Shown here in pieces: positions 1 through 11,900 of a DNA stretch of 64,000 nt. The notes beneath the pieces were generated by a model. That model made no database searches and had not been told where the DNA came from. It was given only the letters and a program-made list of their open reading frames with translations. The stretch comes from Atrichornis clamosus (Eukaryota > Chordata > Aves > Passeriformes > Menuridae). The DNA lies in contig WBMZ01008618.1 in NCBI GenBank assembly GCA_013400975.1, forward strand, positions 1-64,000, given 5' to 3'. Both the position numbers and the translations under genes were made by a program. The stretch's first letter is position 1; each line of letters opens with the position of its first letter.

Positions 1-350
1 CGGGGGCCGCACTGTCGGTGCGGAGCGCGTTCCGGCGGGACGGGCGGGCAGCGGGGCAGGTGCCGGGCCGGGCTCCCGGGGCCATTTCGGGCCGGGGACA
101 GGGAGCCGCGGCTCCGGTGTTCGGTGAGGATGGGACAGGTGTTGCCGGGGTCCTATTCCCGGTTCTACTGGGGGAGGGCGCGGCGGGGATGCCCGGGTGG
201 GAGCCGCGGTGCCCGGCAGTGATCTCTGGCAGGGAGGGTCTGGGATCGTGGGCTTTGCTCCGGGCGGGGACGGGAGTGGGTCCTGCTGTCCCACGGGGAG
301 AGGAGGCTGAACTGGGACTCTGGTTTGGGGTGGGGGTGAGGCCGTGGGCT
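1..350 (+). promoter_or_regulatory. KCTD6: CpG-rich segment, probable KCTD6 promoter and 5' noncoding exon
   Basis: The first 350 or so bases are GC-rich with many CpG dinucleotides, then CpG density drops sharply. This is the pattern of a CpG-island promoter cut by the left edge of the window. KCTD6 lies next downstream on the plus strand, and its first coding exon begins with a 3' splice site, so an upstream noncoding exon is needed. The best plus-strand donor here is TCG|GTGAGG (GT at 124-125); CAG|GTGCCG at 60 is weaker. In mammals the neighbour beyond this point is PDHB, read the other way, so the island may be bidirectional. Exon limits are inference. Confidence 0.5.
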
Positions 351-3300
351 CTTGGGTCATTTGCGGGGAGAGAGGCAAGATGGGTTCATTTCCAGCATCT
401 TTGCTGAATCACTGTGGTCCGGGGGAGAGTTCTTCTACCGCGAACTCGGTGGCTCCTCTGGGGTGGAAGCGGGCACTTCCCGGCTCCTGCTGAAGCCCTG
501 GGTCCCTCTCTGGGATTTCAGGGGGCAATTCTGCCCCATCTTGCTCTCACTTCTTGGTCTGTGTGTGTATACTGAGCCCCATCAGTGTGTGCAGGGAGGC
601 TCGGTGTTTCTGACACCTGCCCTCCAAAACTGTTTAGAGACGTGTTTCCACTTGGCAACAACACCAATTAGTATCACAGAAGCAAAATACGTGGATAAAA
701 CACAATTATTATCACAGGTCCTGGAAGCCTGGGTGCCCTGGGTTGCTTCAGCAGGGCCAGACTGGATATAAGAGTCTTCCTTTGGGTCTTTGAGAGGAGG
801 GTCAAAGTCATACATGTGGGCTCTTCCAACAAGAAACAATTAAAATAAAAGTTTGGAATGTGGACTTTAAACAGGATGTCATAGAAGTCCTCGGGGTAGG
901 GAAGGAAACTTCGGGAGCTTGGAATTTATAGTGAAGCAATTAAACATAAAGGAGTGAAAATGCTGAGTGGCTGGTGTGAGCGTTTTTCCATCCTGCCTGA
1001 GGTAAAGACTGAGTGTTAGTAAAAAACAACTCAGAAATAGCAAGAACTAAGTTAAACTTTTAATAAGCTGCATTAGTCATTATAAACTTGACGTGTGTAG
1101 AAGGTGATAGATGCTTTCTTTAGTGAAGCTGATCTACTGAATTGCCAGAAGATTCGGTAACTGGTTGTTTTGAGAGCTCTCCTCCTCCTCGCTCCCCTGC
1201 TTAGGGTGGCACAGAGCTGAAGCTCAGGGGTTGCTCTGCAGACTGTCAGTTTGTTTGGTGGAGTACAGTCAGCACTGGTGCTGCTCAATGTTTGTCGGTT
1301 CAGGTGAGTCACCAATAATTTAGAGTAAGAACTTGCTTTTCAAATGTTCTGACTGGCTGGGAAAGAGAGGTTGTCCCTGTACAGCATAACTGTGCTGGAA
1401 GCTGGAGTTTCTTCTCTTTTTTGGAGATCTGAGTGTCAGAGGCAGGGAGCTCACAAAGGGGGTGAGTAGCTGAAATGCCAAGTGTATGTTGGAGTCATAG
1501 CTTGCTCTTTTTCATTTTTAAGTTGCCATTACTAGAATTCCTGCCAACTCTCTATTGACCTAGAAATCAAAGGTAACTCTTTAAACAGCTCATGCTGTAA
1601 TATTGATACCAAACTGTCCATGAAAGACTATTGCCACAAGTAAATCCCTAAATTTTTTTGTTGGAAAAACCAGGTGAAGAACATTCAGAGCAAATCAGGT
1701 GGCCTGTGCCTCTTGATTTACAGCTGCTGTGTGTATTTCTTTGAGTAACTGTGTGCAGCCGTTCTCTCCAGGGTTGGTGCGTAACCTGTAGTCCCAGCAG
1801 TGCAAATGCCTGGCCGTGCTGCTGGCATTCCCTGGTCTGGCCTGATGTGTGTGTGTGTGTGTATTTTCACAAATGCAGACGTTCACCTGACTCTTAATTG
1901 CTTTCTTTGAATTTTGGCTTGCAAACTGGTTCCACGTTAGCAGCTCTGTTCTGGAAGAAGCCCTGCTGAAGTTAGTGGCACTACCTGTTGCAGCAGTGTT
2001 GCTGATAGCCTCGTAATCCTCTGAGTCATAATACATGAAATAAGAGTGAACGTTTTATAAATGCAGGTATCCAGTTTGGTGTGTCGAGTGTAAAATGATG
2101 ACTTGAGTGCTTTTCTCACTTCTCGTTGTGCCTTTCCAGTTTTGGCTGTGCCTGTGCTGGGCTGTGGCAGGAGCCCCAGTGACTGTGGCACTGCTGTGTG
2201 TCCTCTCCCTGCCCACAGAGCAGTGTCACAACAGCAGGGCGGTGGTGTGACACCGGCCGTGCACTTCTGCTCCCACCAGAGAGGGACATCGTGTTTGGCT
2301 TAAACTGGGTCAGCAGTTTGTCTGGCTGACTTTCACCTTAAATGAGTATTTCTTGTGGTTGTCAAAGTTAGGCTGCCTTGGGGTATGCCTGCGTGTCGTC
2401 TGTTTGCTGCTGTCTGCACAGGAGTAGCTGCGTTGACGAGGCTGTCCTGGTGTGTAACACAGGGACCAGAGCTGACTTGAGGCTGCCTGTGCTGGGGGAT
2501 GGAAGGAGTGTCTGCCCATGCCCACTGATGATCACTGTATTCAATTCAGGAAGATTTAAAGCATTGTTGAAAGGGCATATGTCATGGAGGGTGTCCGTCC
2601 TCAGCCTTGCTGTGATGTGGTTTGTGAGTCCTTAGCTCGGGTTGTACCCAAACTGAGCTGCTTTCACCTGTAAAGTTGTCTAGAAATTCAGAGCTCCCAG
2701 GCTGATGAGGGAAGCAGCAGATAGTTGGGATCACACTCGGGCATTTTAGGATGGCCTCCTGGTATCATCCCTTTGTGTGGTGCATCTCACTCCAGCACTG
2801 GTTTGCTAGGTGTGCACCTCGTGGTTCTGGGTCATTACACAGAGGTCACTGAGATTTCTCCAAGCCCCTTGGAGAAGGGCTGGGTTTGTTTCAGGTAATT
2901 GCTCTCGTAAGTTATTCACTCTGGTGTTACACAGCAGTGCTGTGATCAAAGATTAATTCATGCCTTTGCACAGGCTTGCAGTGTCATCTCTTTCTTTCTC
3001 TGATGATGTCTTGATTCATCTGTAGTGGACTTACATGCTGACCAAAATAACATCATATTCACCAGTTAAAATGACACTGATGGACATCTCTCTCTGTCTT
3101 TGAAATATTCTGGATGTGTAATTCCAGTTAGTTTTGTTAGGCCTGCAGATCTCTTCTGTCATGATTACTAGTGAGGTTTCTGGCTGGCTGCATCATTTCA
3201 CTTTCAAGTGAATATCAGACACCTGGACTAGTCTCATATGGTTTCAATGCATCTGCATGTTACCCTAGTCTTGTACTTGACCAGAATAACACGTTCTAGT

Positions 3301-4958
3301 GCTGGAGTTTAAAAGGTCTGGGCTATTGATAAAAGTTAATGAGCTGTACCTGAGTGTCAGTTGCAAAAAAAAAAACCTGAATGAATTCACGTCTTAATTT
3401 GTGAGCAGTAAAAAAAAAAAAATAATTACAGAGGTTGGCAAAAGAGCTGGTGTTCCAGGTTTATCTGCTGTCAGGGGGTGTGCTTTAATGTACTCTCTTG
3501 AGGCATGCTCTGTCTCTAATTTGTAAAAATAGGATCCTGGTATGACTTGTTCTGTATCTTAGTACTCCTTAGTCTTCTCTTGTCTGACCTCACTATTTTC
3601 ATACACTGATTTTGGTTTTTTAACTCTTTAATCCACCTGAGATGCTGTGGGTGGGGCTATGCTTGTGCTGCTGGGCCCCAAGGGCCTGACCTGCTGGACA
3701 CTGTTGTGCCCAGGTTGTGGGTTTGGGCAGGGCAGCAGAGCCCAGAGAGGTGGGATGTGCTGCCTTGTTCTGTGGTGAATGAAACCAATCTCATTTGCTA
3801 GGAATGAGAAGGGCAAGTTATCTTTTTTGGTTGGGAATTATTGTGAACCTTCAGTTGTTTTGGAATGTGGGGTTCTGGCTCGGCTAAATCTTTGTGCTCC
3901 CTTTAGCTGAGTGAAGTTTGTTAGTAAAGAGGATGGGACCAGAAGTCTTGGGAACTGTGTGGTCTTTTAAGATGTAAAAATAAACAAAGCTGAGAAGCTC
4001 TACCCTACTTAAAACAGGCTGACCTAAATTTTCAGCAATTCTAGCAGAGAGGCAGGCTCTGGGTAGGGATAAAGGCTTACTGATGACTGGCTTCCCTGTC
4101 CTTGCATGGCTTGACATGGTTGACAGGCCACCTTTGGAAAATCAGCACTGGTGTCTGAGGTCATTCACTTCCCCCCCTCCTCGAGTTGCACAACCCGGGC
4201 TGTGGATTTGCCTTGTGCTTGTGTGGAGAGTCCCCTTGTTATGCAAGTCAACAGTTCAGCATCTTCTGGGAAGTCACAGCATGAATCTCTTTTCAAATTG
4301 CTTTTGTTGGAGTGTGTTGACAACATGTTAGATGTCCTCTGGCTTGTGCCTACAGAGATTGCTTTTGAGAGTAGGTGTCTGGGAAGTCCATTCATACTCT
4401 TTGTCTGTAGATTAATGTTCTTGCTAGCAGTTGCAGTTCTCCACTACTGAATTATTAATTCTGCAGTGAGAGTTTTTTTCTTCTTACTGTTTGTTGACTT
4501 TCATGCTTGATTTATTCTTCTGAGCAGTTTGAAACTGGAGCATGGGAATGTTGACTAATATTAATGGATCACATGCGTGACCTCAGTGGTGGCTAAACAA
4601 ACTTTTTAAACTGGGAAAACGACATCTGTCTTTCAAAGTACTCAGTTTCCCAGTGAAAGGTAGTTTGTGAATGTGTATTACCCTCAGAGGCACATTGCTT
4701 GTTATTCAAGAAAACTGGGATGTTCAGGCAGCTGGTGAAATGGTTACCCATGTGCTCCAGAGGCAGTCCTGTGGGTAGCTTGAAGGGAGAAGGAGGGAAA
4801 AGTGAGTTTGCAGATTCTCCTGCTAATGTGGCTTTGTAGCTGAATGCTCTCCTGGCAGACAGGCTGCCTTTGATTGGAAAGCATTCCCCTTGGTGTTCTT
4901 GTGGGTACTGATGGTGTGCCATGTTTTGTTCTGTGTTTGTGTGTGCTTTTTCCTGCAG
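351..4958 (+). other. KCTD6: Probable KCTD6 intron 1 (5' UTR intron)
   Basis: There is no convincing coding exon here. It contains a (TG)n run at 1846-1862, two A-runs near 3366-3377 and 3411-3422, and otherwise unique AT-moderate sequence. It ends in a polypyrimidine tract and CAG at 4951-4958, just before the exon that carries the KCTD6 start codon. Open frames in this stretch are short and resemble no family I recognise. Confidence 0.5.
1846..1862. repeat. (TG)n microsatellite
   Basis: Eight to nine uninterrupted TG units in the presumed first KCTD6 intron. Confidence 0.9.
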
Positions 4959-5067
4959 GGAGATAAGAGGAGGTGAATCGTGTATCCTTTCAGCAGCCTT
5001 CTGTTAAACTTGGAATACCACAGTTCAAGCAATTGAACAGATGGATAATGGAGACTGGGGATATATG
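4959..5067 (+). CDS. KCTD6: KCTD6 exon with 5' UTR (4959-5040) and first 9 codons (5041-5067)
   Basis: The 3' splice site at 4951-4958 (TCCTGCAG) opens the exon. The ATG is at 5041 and the donor GTGAGT follows at 5068. The nine residues MDNGDWGYM match the start of KCTD6 in other vertebrates, which fixes this as the true start over the ATG at 6243. The donor falls between codons, so the next exon continues with MTDPVTLNVGG. Confidence 0.93.
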
Positions 5068-6929
5068 GTGAGTGCAAGTGTGTGCTCTATGTGCAATTGG
5101 GCCTCTGAGATCTTGCAGCAAGAATCGTTCCAGGTCTGCCTTGTGTAGATCCAGAGCTTCAGTTCAGCCTGTTAAAACAGCTTTACAACAGCTTATCTAC
5201 CTTCTCTGGAGTGCTGCTCCTCAGGTGCAGTTTGTGGGGAGCACCCAGGTTTACATTTTTTAGGGACTATCAGCCAGGACTGAACTGGTGCCTTGTGCTC
5301 AGTGTTACTGTTTTCCTAACATAAAGGCTGAAAATAGTCTGTGTTTTCTGCTTATCATTTTAAGGACTTTGTCATTTTATTTATAGAGAAAAGTACTTTT
5401 TCTTGTAAATCTTGTCTCAAACCAGACAAGCACATCTTATTTATCTCCCTTTGTCATTCTGCTGCCATGCATATGTCTCTTTTCTCTGGCTGGCTGCAGT
5501 CCTGGTTGTTAGAGTTGATGGCCAGATGGAATTTATGTTCCTTTCTCTCTTGCTTCCTCATGTGCTGTCTGAAATCTGATGCAGACTGGTTTGTGCTCTG
5601 CCACCCTCTTCTATGCAGCATGCTAATTTGTTAATAAATATTTCTTTTTAGAATTAAAAGCTGAAAGTTTTTTTTTTTCCTTGCCTGTTTTAATGAAGCC
5701 TCTGAACCAAAGCGTGGATTATTTTGATTGTGAACTCTTGGTCCTATGTTTAAACTTGCACTGTCTTCCTCTTTTGAGGGAGAAAAAGAGGCTTAAGATT
5801 TGTTTGGCTGATTTTTTTTTTTGAGGTGAGTTTGTTCTAGAATGAGAGACAGATTGTGAAAGTAAGGAACACTGCTGGGCCTCATTCAGACTAACTTGTT
5901 CTTCAGGAAATCTCTCTGTTCTCATTTCCCCATCTGTAGAATAGGAAAAAACTTGCTGCCCAAATGCAAAACTTGCTTCTGTGACAGTAGCTCAGTTGTT
6001 AAGGTTTCTAAAGCATTCTGGAAATGTGCGTTCTGCATGCTAAGTATCATCCTGTCTAGTTGCCAGTTGTGCCTTGTTGCTAGGTGGCTTGGATCTGTTC
6101 AGGTTTAAACACCCCTTAAAGGCGTTGAACGGGAGAAGTGTGAATCTCTCCAGTTTTCCAACAGTATTTGCCGTGTGTGTCAGTGAGGTGATCGAATCTT
6201 CTTGTCGTGGCTTGATAAACTCTGCAATTTCTCTCTTTCTAGATGACTGATCCAGTCACGCTAAATGTGGGTGGACACATGTATACGACCTCCCTCACAA
6301 CTCTAACGAGATATCCTGACTCAATGCTCGGGGCCATGTTCAGGGGAGACTTCCCCACTGCCAGGGACTCTCAGGGCAATTACTTTATTGACAGAGATGG
6401 ACCACTTTTCCGTTATGTTCTTAACTTTTTAAGGACCTCAGAGCTCACTTTGCCACTGGACTTCAAGGAGTTTGACCTGCTCCGGAAGGAAGCGGACTTC
6501 TATCAGATTGAACCGTTAATTCAGTGTCTTAATGACCCCAAGCCGCTGTATCCCGTGGATACCTTTGAGGAGGTGGTGGAGCTGTCCAGCACCCGGAAGC
6601 TTTCCAAGTACTCCAACCCGGTGGCTGTCATCATCACGCAGCTCACCATCACAACAAAGGTCCATGCACTACTGGAAGGCATTTCAAACCACTTCACCAA
6701 GTGGAATAAGCATATGATGGACACCAGGGACTGCCAGGTTTCCTTCACCTTTGGGCCGTGCGATTACCACCAGGAAGTGTCGCTCCGGGTCCATCTGATG
6801 GAGTACATCACAAAGCAAGGCTTCACGATCAGGAACACCAGGGTTCATCACATGAGCGAGCGTGCCAACGAAAACACAGTGGAGCATAACTGGACTTTCT
6901 GTAGACTGGCACGGAAAACAGATGACTGA
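5041..6929 (+). CDS. KCTD6: KCTD6, BTB/POZ (T1) domain CUL3 adaptor, 237 aa in two coding exons
   Basis: The protein is complete at 237 aa, the human length, and nearly identical to mammalian KCTD6. Coding exons are 5041-5067 (MDNGDWGYM) and 6243-6929, joined in phase 0 across GT-AG sites (ATG|GTGAGT; TTTCTAG|ATG). The BTB/T1 fold starts at residues 12-15 (PVTLNVGG) and runs to about residue 110. The C-terminal half carries the conserved KCTD6/21/11-type region and ends RLARKTDD. From family knowledge, KCTD6 (KCASH3) bridges CUL3 to substrates such as HDAC1, which dampens Hedgehog signalling, and small ankyrin-1. It oligomerises through the BTB domain and acts in the cytosol. Met10, first codon of the second exon, could be an alternative start. 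The gene converges with ACOX2 at its 3' end. Confidence 0.97.
5068..6242 (+). other. KCTD6: KCTD6 intron between the two coding exons
   Basis: A 1,175-nt GT-AG intron: GTGAGT at 5068 and CTCTTTCTAG at its end. It holds T-runs near 5667 and 5813 but no recognised element. A 97-residue open frame at 5341-5634 is cysteine-, leucine- and phenylalanine-rich and resembles no family I know, so it is treated as chance. Confidence 0.85.
6243..6929 (+). CDS. KCTD6: KCTD6 main coding exon (residues 10-237)
   Basis: This exon holds 228 codons plus the TGA stop and encodes almost all of the BTB/T1 domain and the whole C-terminal region. Landmarks are LNVGGHMYTTSLTTLTRYPD near its start, RDGPLFRYVLNFLRT in the BTB core, and VHHMSERANENTVEHNW near the end. 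There is no frameshift or internal stop. Its own first codon is ATG, so a transcript skipping the previous exon would still make a near-full-length protein. Confidence 0.97.
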   Translation: MTDPVTLNVGGHMYTTSLTTLTRYPDSMLGAMFRGDFPTARDSQGNYFIDRDGPLFRYVLNFLRTSELTLPLDFKEFDLLRKEADFYQIEPLIQCLNDPKPLYPVDTFEEVVELSSTRKLSKYSNPVAVIITQLTITTKVHALLEGISNHFTKWNKHMMDTRDCQVSFTFGPCDYHQEVSLRVHLMEYITKQGFTIRNTRVHHMSERANENTVEHNWTFCRLARKTDD

Positions 6930-7650
6930 TTCTGACTCCACAGGAGCCACTTCAGTGATTAGCAACTTAATTGGACAGTAAACCCAAGAGAGTCTGGATT
7001 TTGACTAAAGCAACAATGTAGGCTTTTTTTATACGACTATTTATTGCTTATCAGTGAGGACTGGAGGAGTTTCGTTCTCCAGCAGCTCTGTTCTTTTGTC
7101 CAGTTCAGAAAAAAAACCGTGCATGTGCCTGTTCAGTCAAGACACCTTTTTGTTTGAAAGAGGGAGTCCGAAGAATTAGTACAATAGGGTATTTTGTGTC
7201 AATAACACAATTCTCTGACTCGACTCAAAGTGCTAAAATTACCTCTGTTTAAATGGTTTCTAATCCATCTAATGCTATGACACTGGGAGCAAGAAACAAA
7301 AAAGAATTTAAAATGCAGTTGGGGAGAAGCTGCTATTATGTAGACTAATTTAGTTTCTAAATCAATAAACAGTATTGTAATATTCTAGGAAAACAAATCC
7401 CACCCTTTAAAAGTACTTGATAAGTACAGTTTCTTACAGTTATGACAACTGTTCCTTTCTATGCATATAAATCAAGCAACCAAATATTATCTGTAGCCAT
7501 GGAAATATGATTAGAAATATTTATATTGGATTCTAAATGCAAAATGTCCCTGTGGTAGAATTCATATTTTTAATGCCTGGTGCAATATTATTCCCAAGTG
7601 TAATGCCTGCCAGCAAGAAGCTAATAAAAATGTGAAATACAGAATACTGT
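6930..7650 (+). other. KCTD6: KCTD6 3' UTR with two candidate poly(A) signals
   Basis: AT-rich sequence after the stop codon. Canonical AATAAA hexamers lie at 7364-7369 and 7623-7628. The second is followed by a GT/T-rich stretch (7645-7675) resembling a downstream cleavage element, so the main end is probably near 7645; the first could give a shorter transcript. Cleavage sites are inferred. Confidence 0.6.
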
Positions 7651-8225
7651 TTTGTATTTTCTTTTTGTCTTTTAGAACTCTTATACTTAAAAAACCCAAA
7701 CACAACTAAACCAAAAAACCCTACCCAAGTCCAGTTTTTCTGTGCTGCAGAGTAGTTCAGGTGCTCTGGTAGGGCCCCGTTTTCCTCCATTACTGATGTA
7801 ATTTGTTCCTTTTTATGTTAATCAGTTGATTCAAATGTCTTCATTATAGACAAAGCTTGTGTTCTGAAAACTGCTTTAGATTCCCAGAAAGATGGCAAAT
7901 ATTTGTACTGGCTAAAGGGGGAGGGATGGAGGGGACACAGAGACTAAATACTTGCAGCTGCTAATAGTTTTGCCTGGTTTGTCAGCACTTTTGTCTAGTG
8001 ACTTTATAATTTTAACTGCAGAGTGGTGTTTCTGGTGATGTTCAAGTCAAGGCACTCAAGCTCAGGAAAAGCTGTTGTTTCTTTCTTGCAGCACATGGTA
8101 AGAAATATCTGTGTTAACTGGCATTGTATTATAATCACGAGATGTTCTCTGCAACACTTCATTTACTAGCAAATTAATGACTGGCCTGGATCAGCCTGCC
8201 CTTTCCTTAATTATGAAGTATAAGA
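7651..8225. other. Short intergenic gap between convergent KCTD6 and ACOX2
   Basis: About 0.6 kb separates the inferred poly(A) sites of the two tail-to-tail genes. The sequence is AT-moderate and unique. I see no RNA gene, repeat or coding exon in it. Confidence 0.5.
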
Positions 8226-8912
8226 ATTAGAGAAGCAGTATTCCAAATAATGCACTTTATTGGAGCCCAGGATTTATAGAAAGACAGTACGAGCAGCCCT
8301 ATTAATGGGAAGGTAAATTCTGCAGACTGGAGCTGGCATCAGCTTTGTCTGCATCTTCATTAGGCAGGAATATTCCAGTGCTGAACAAGTCAAGAGCTAT
8401 TTTCATTGTCAAAACAGATGTACTTTCTAATATACTTTCCGATCGAAGAGAACAAGTTGTTCCTAAAAATCAAGGATCACAATTTTACCTTCCTTGGATT
8501 TTTCAGTAAAGTTGGTTGTTTTGGTATTTTTGAAGGCACTGTATAGTTAGAACACACTGAGAGAGGGTTCATAGTGTAGTGGTGTTGGGTTTTTTTTCTT
8601 AATCATCACATAATGGATTTAGAAAAAGAATGAGGAAGCCAAATGAGAGAGTTTTGATGCTATAAAGACACTTCACGATAGAAAACAGTGAACCCTGGAC
8701 CATTCCTGACTGGATTGTCTCACAGCAGCGGGTACCACTCAGCGCTGTTGGCATCCGTCTAATTGCAGATGGCTGGCTGAGAATCTTTCATACTTGTAAC
8801 TGCAAGTAAGCAACTGATTATTAATTCTGATTAGTCATTACTGATGCTTCATAAATGTACTGCTGCACAAAGAACAGGAGGAAGTGTGTGCCCTTCACTT
8901 GGAACATGGTCT
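8226..8912 (-). other. ACOX2: ACOX2 3' UTR with poly(A) signal
   Basis: The stretch downstream of the ACOX2 stop codon on the minus strand is AT-rich and noncoding. The only canonical hexamer (TTTATT on the plus strand, AATAAA on the minus) is at 8256-8261, giving a 3' UTR of about 0.68 kb with cleavage near 8230-8245. The end point is inferred. Confidence 0.55.
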
Positions 8913-8975
8913 TCACAATTTCGACAGTGTGTTGTGCAGAAGTGGCTTCAAATACCTCTCGTAGGCTGGGCTCAT
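8913..8975 (-). CDS. ACOX2: ACOX2 coding exon 14 (residues 655-674 and stop), SKL terminus
   Basis: A tiny terminal coding exon, easily missed. The 3' splice site is CTTTCTGAACAG at 8976 upward. It encodes [20 protein letters not shown] and TGA at 8915-8913. NPAYE.Y..PLL...SKL is the expected ACOX2 end, and SKL is the consensus type-1 peroxisomal targeting signal. It joins exon 13 in phase 0. The internal ATG is not a start. Confidence 0.93.
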   Translation of the reverse strand: MSPAYERYLKPLLHNTLSKL

Positions 8976-11900
8976 CTGTTCAGAAAGAGAATGTGGAAGG
9001 GAATTAATGGCAATTTAGAAGGGAAAGGCTGTAATTTTTTTCTTAAGAACAATCTCTGAAATACAGAAAGCTAGACTATTAAAAAAAACCCAAAACAACA
9101 AACCACCAGCTACTTCAACAACGTGCAAGATCTCTTTCCCTATAATATGTGCTGTTCTTCATAAGCAGCTCATAATACTCATCCCAAAGGGGACAACATT
9201 TTATTTAACTTCAGATAATATGCTTGGACTTGAATGTTTGCTGAAGGCAAATTTTGTGTTCAGCTGTGGGATTTCAAAGGAATGCTGATTACCGCAGTAA
9301 AAATCTCACTCAAGGCCAAATGAGTTTTCAAATGGAGCAATACATATTTACATCACACAGAATTTTACATTACTCCACAGTATGGATGAATTAGGAAGAG
9401 AAAGCAAAGTGCTAAAGACCATGAAGGACCAAATTGCCTTGTTTTACATTTATACTCTTTCTGGTTAAACATATTAAAACCGCTGAGTTCTATACACTGA
9501 TACTAATAAAAGTATCAGTGTATAGAAAATACCCTACAATTAGTGCTGTTCCATAATATGTAAATAGACTTTTATTTTAGCTTATTCTGTACAATGTTAC
9601 CTCAGTGATACAAGTTCAAAAGCCAAAACCACACTGGTGACACATGAGAGTCCAGCTCCCTGGTACAATCTCTAATACTCTGCAGGCTGTAACCCATTTT
9701 TAGGTTAAATGAGCTCAGACTATGGGTGGTGTGATTGGAGCAGCACAGGTCATTGTTCAGAGTGAGATACAAAGAACGAAAAGCTCTTGTCTCTTATCTG
9801 TATTGCTTTTATTAGAAGAAAAGCAGTTTCTGCTCTGGCTGCTGTGGAAGTTGCCCAGCTGTAATCCATCCCTACCTGGTTGGTGGGTGACTTCTGAGCC
9901 CACTCGTAGAGCCGCTGATAAACCTGCCCGTCGTAGCTGCCGAGCGCCGAGTTCAGGTTCTTGTCCGTGAAGTCAAAAGCGTCCACCAGTGGCACAGCGT
10001 CCTTCCTGTGGAGCACAGCAGGGACATTCCTGTTACTGACAGCCTATTGCTTTGTAAGGGGGAAAGGTAATCAGAGATGAACGTGGAAGTTGCTCATCCA
10101 GGTTTCTCAGTCTGGAAAGCGTGTGCCAGTTTTCCTCCTTGTCTTTACTGGGGAGAAAATCCTGCTTGTTTTAATTTCTTGGAAGTATCTCTAGGTGACT
10201 CTGCCTTGGCAGGGGAGTTGGACTAGATGATCTCCAGAGGTCCTTTCCAACCCTAAGAATTTTGTGATTCTGTGATGTTCTGTGATGCCCTGATTTGTCT
10301 GCACCGTTGAGTGGGTGTTTGCAGGGTCTTGTAATTACCTGGGCTCTGTCCCTAATACCCTAATTCAGGACTCAATTCCATGTCAGATGTTTTTTCAGCA
10401 GTCTCTGCCAGTTCTTTCTTTTGATTTTTGTCTTTTTTTTGTTTTGTTTTGTTTTTCTTGTGCTGTATGTGTTTGTCTTACAAAATGGAATAAGGTTCCT
10501 ACTTAACTTGATGTGAAGTGCTTTGCTTATCTCCAGCCTTCATCTACCTTTCAGTATTTCTGTTACCTCATCAAGTGGTGTTGAGGTGGTCTATTCTCTT
10601 CATGTGTATAAAAGCAAAGCAACCCTGACCCATCCAAGGGCCCTTCTGGTTGCCATTCTGACAGCACAGAGAGCTGGAGCACTGGCAGCATCTCCTAAGC
10701 AGGAGATGGTTTATTTTTCCTCATTCTCCCATTGTTCTGGGTGTAGGAAGTTGTGCTGGCTGTACTTCACACCTGAGGTACCAGGATGCAGAGTGGTTTG
10801 CTCAAATGTTGATATTTGCATCTTCCAGTTCCTTTTGGGAAAGGGCTGTTTGAAGGTTTGGGAAAGGCTGGGATTTTGCTACAGATCAGGAAGTGTTTGT
10901 ATTCTTTCTACTAAATATGTAAATCCTCCATTTTTTCATTCTGTTAACAAGGCATGGACTAATACAGAAGCTGCAATGAATTCCAGAGACAACAATGTGC
11001 TTAGGCTTTTGAAAATGTTACGTTAAGCTTATCATTTAACTCAGATTCTGCTATCAGTTCTGAAAAGCCTTGCTGTTTGGCTCAGCCCTGTTCAGCCCTT
11101 GCTTATGGTGAGTTCTTGTTTCTCTCCAGGTGGCTTAAGTAGAATTTTACATGGAGTAGCAACTCCTCTCCATTGTAAGTTAATATGTTCTAAACAAACA
11201 GCACTGAGTAGTGAAAGCTGAACCCTTTGTCAAAAAGGCTTTGTGAGTGTTGTGGTAAGTGAAAACCTTAACACAACTCAGAATTCACAGAGTGAGTGAT
11301 AAATGGTGTCGAGCAGATGCATCTGAAGTAGCTGTAGGCAGGATTGTTTGGGTACCAGTTGCAGCTCAGCCATGGCAACAGAGTAGGCTGTATTAGCTGT
11401 GACTTTAGCAGATTCTGCAGTATGTGATGGGTTGCTGTGGCTGCCTTCTGCCAGTGCTGCTTTGACTATATATTTTCATGCTTTCACTCTACTGCAAATG
11501 GTAGAAAGTGTTCAGGACTTCTTCATTTATAATTTAAGTTTTCATGTTATAGAACTTTAGAGACTGCAGAGGAGCTGGACACTTGGGTCTGTTTTGCCAT
11601 GAAAACAAGCCCTGAGTAGATATTTCAATCAATTTTTAGTGCTGCCAGGCAATGAAAATAAATCTGAGTGAGGTGAATTGACTGTGGAGATGTACCAATA
11701 GGTACAGCAGCACGCTTTTATATCTATCACAGGGACAAACTGGAGAGCTGGGTGTGTCCTGCCAGAGCAGCTCACCGAATGACAGCCAGGAGGTCCAGGT
11801 AGGATGCTGTGACCATGTCCATTTGAGATGCAGATGTGTATCCATCGTGCAAGAAGGCTCCTGTATTCGAGAAGATCCCATGTAGTGCAAAGAGGTCACA

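Noticed and set aside
9505..9510. AATAAA in the hairpin loop as a poly(A) signal
   Set aside because: It is on the plus strand within a minus-strand gene, and KCTD6 already has better signals at 7364 and 7623.
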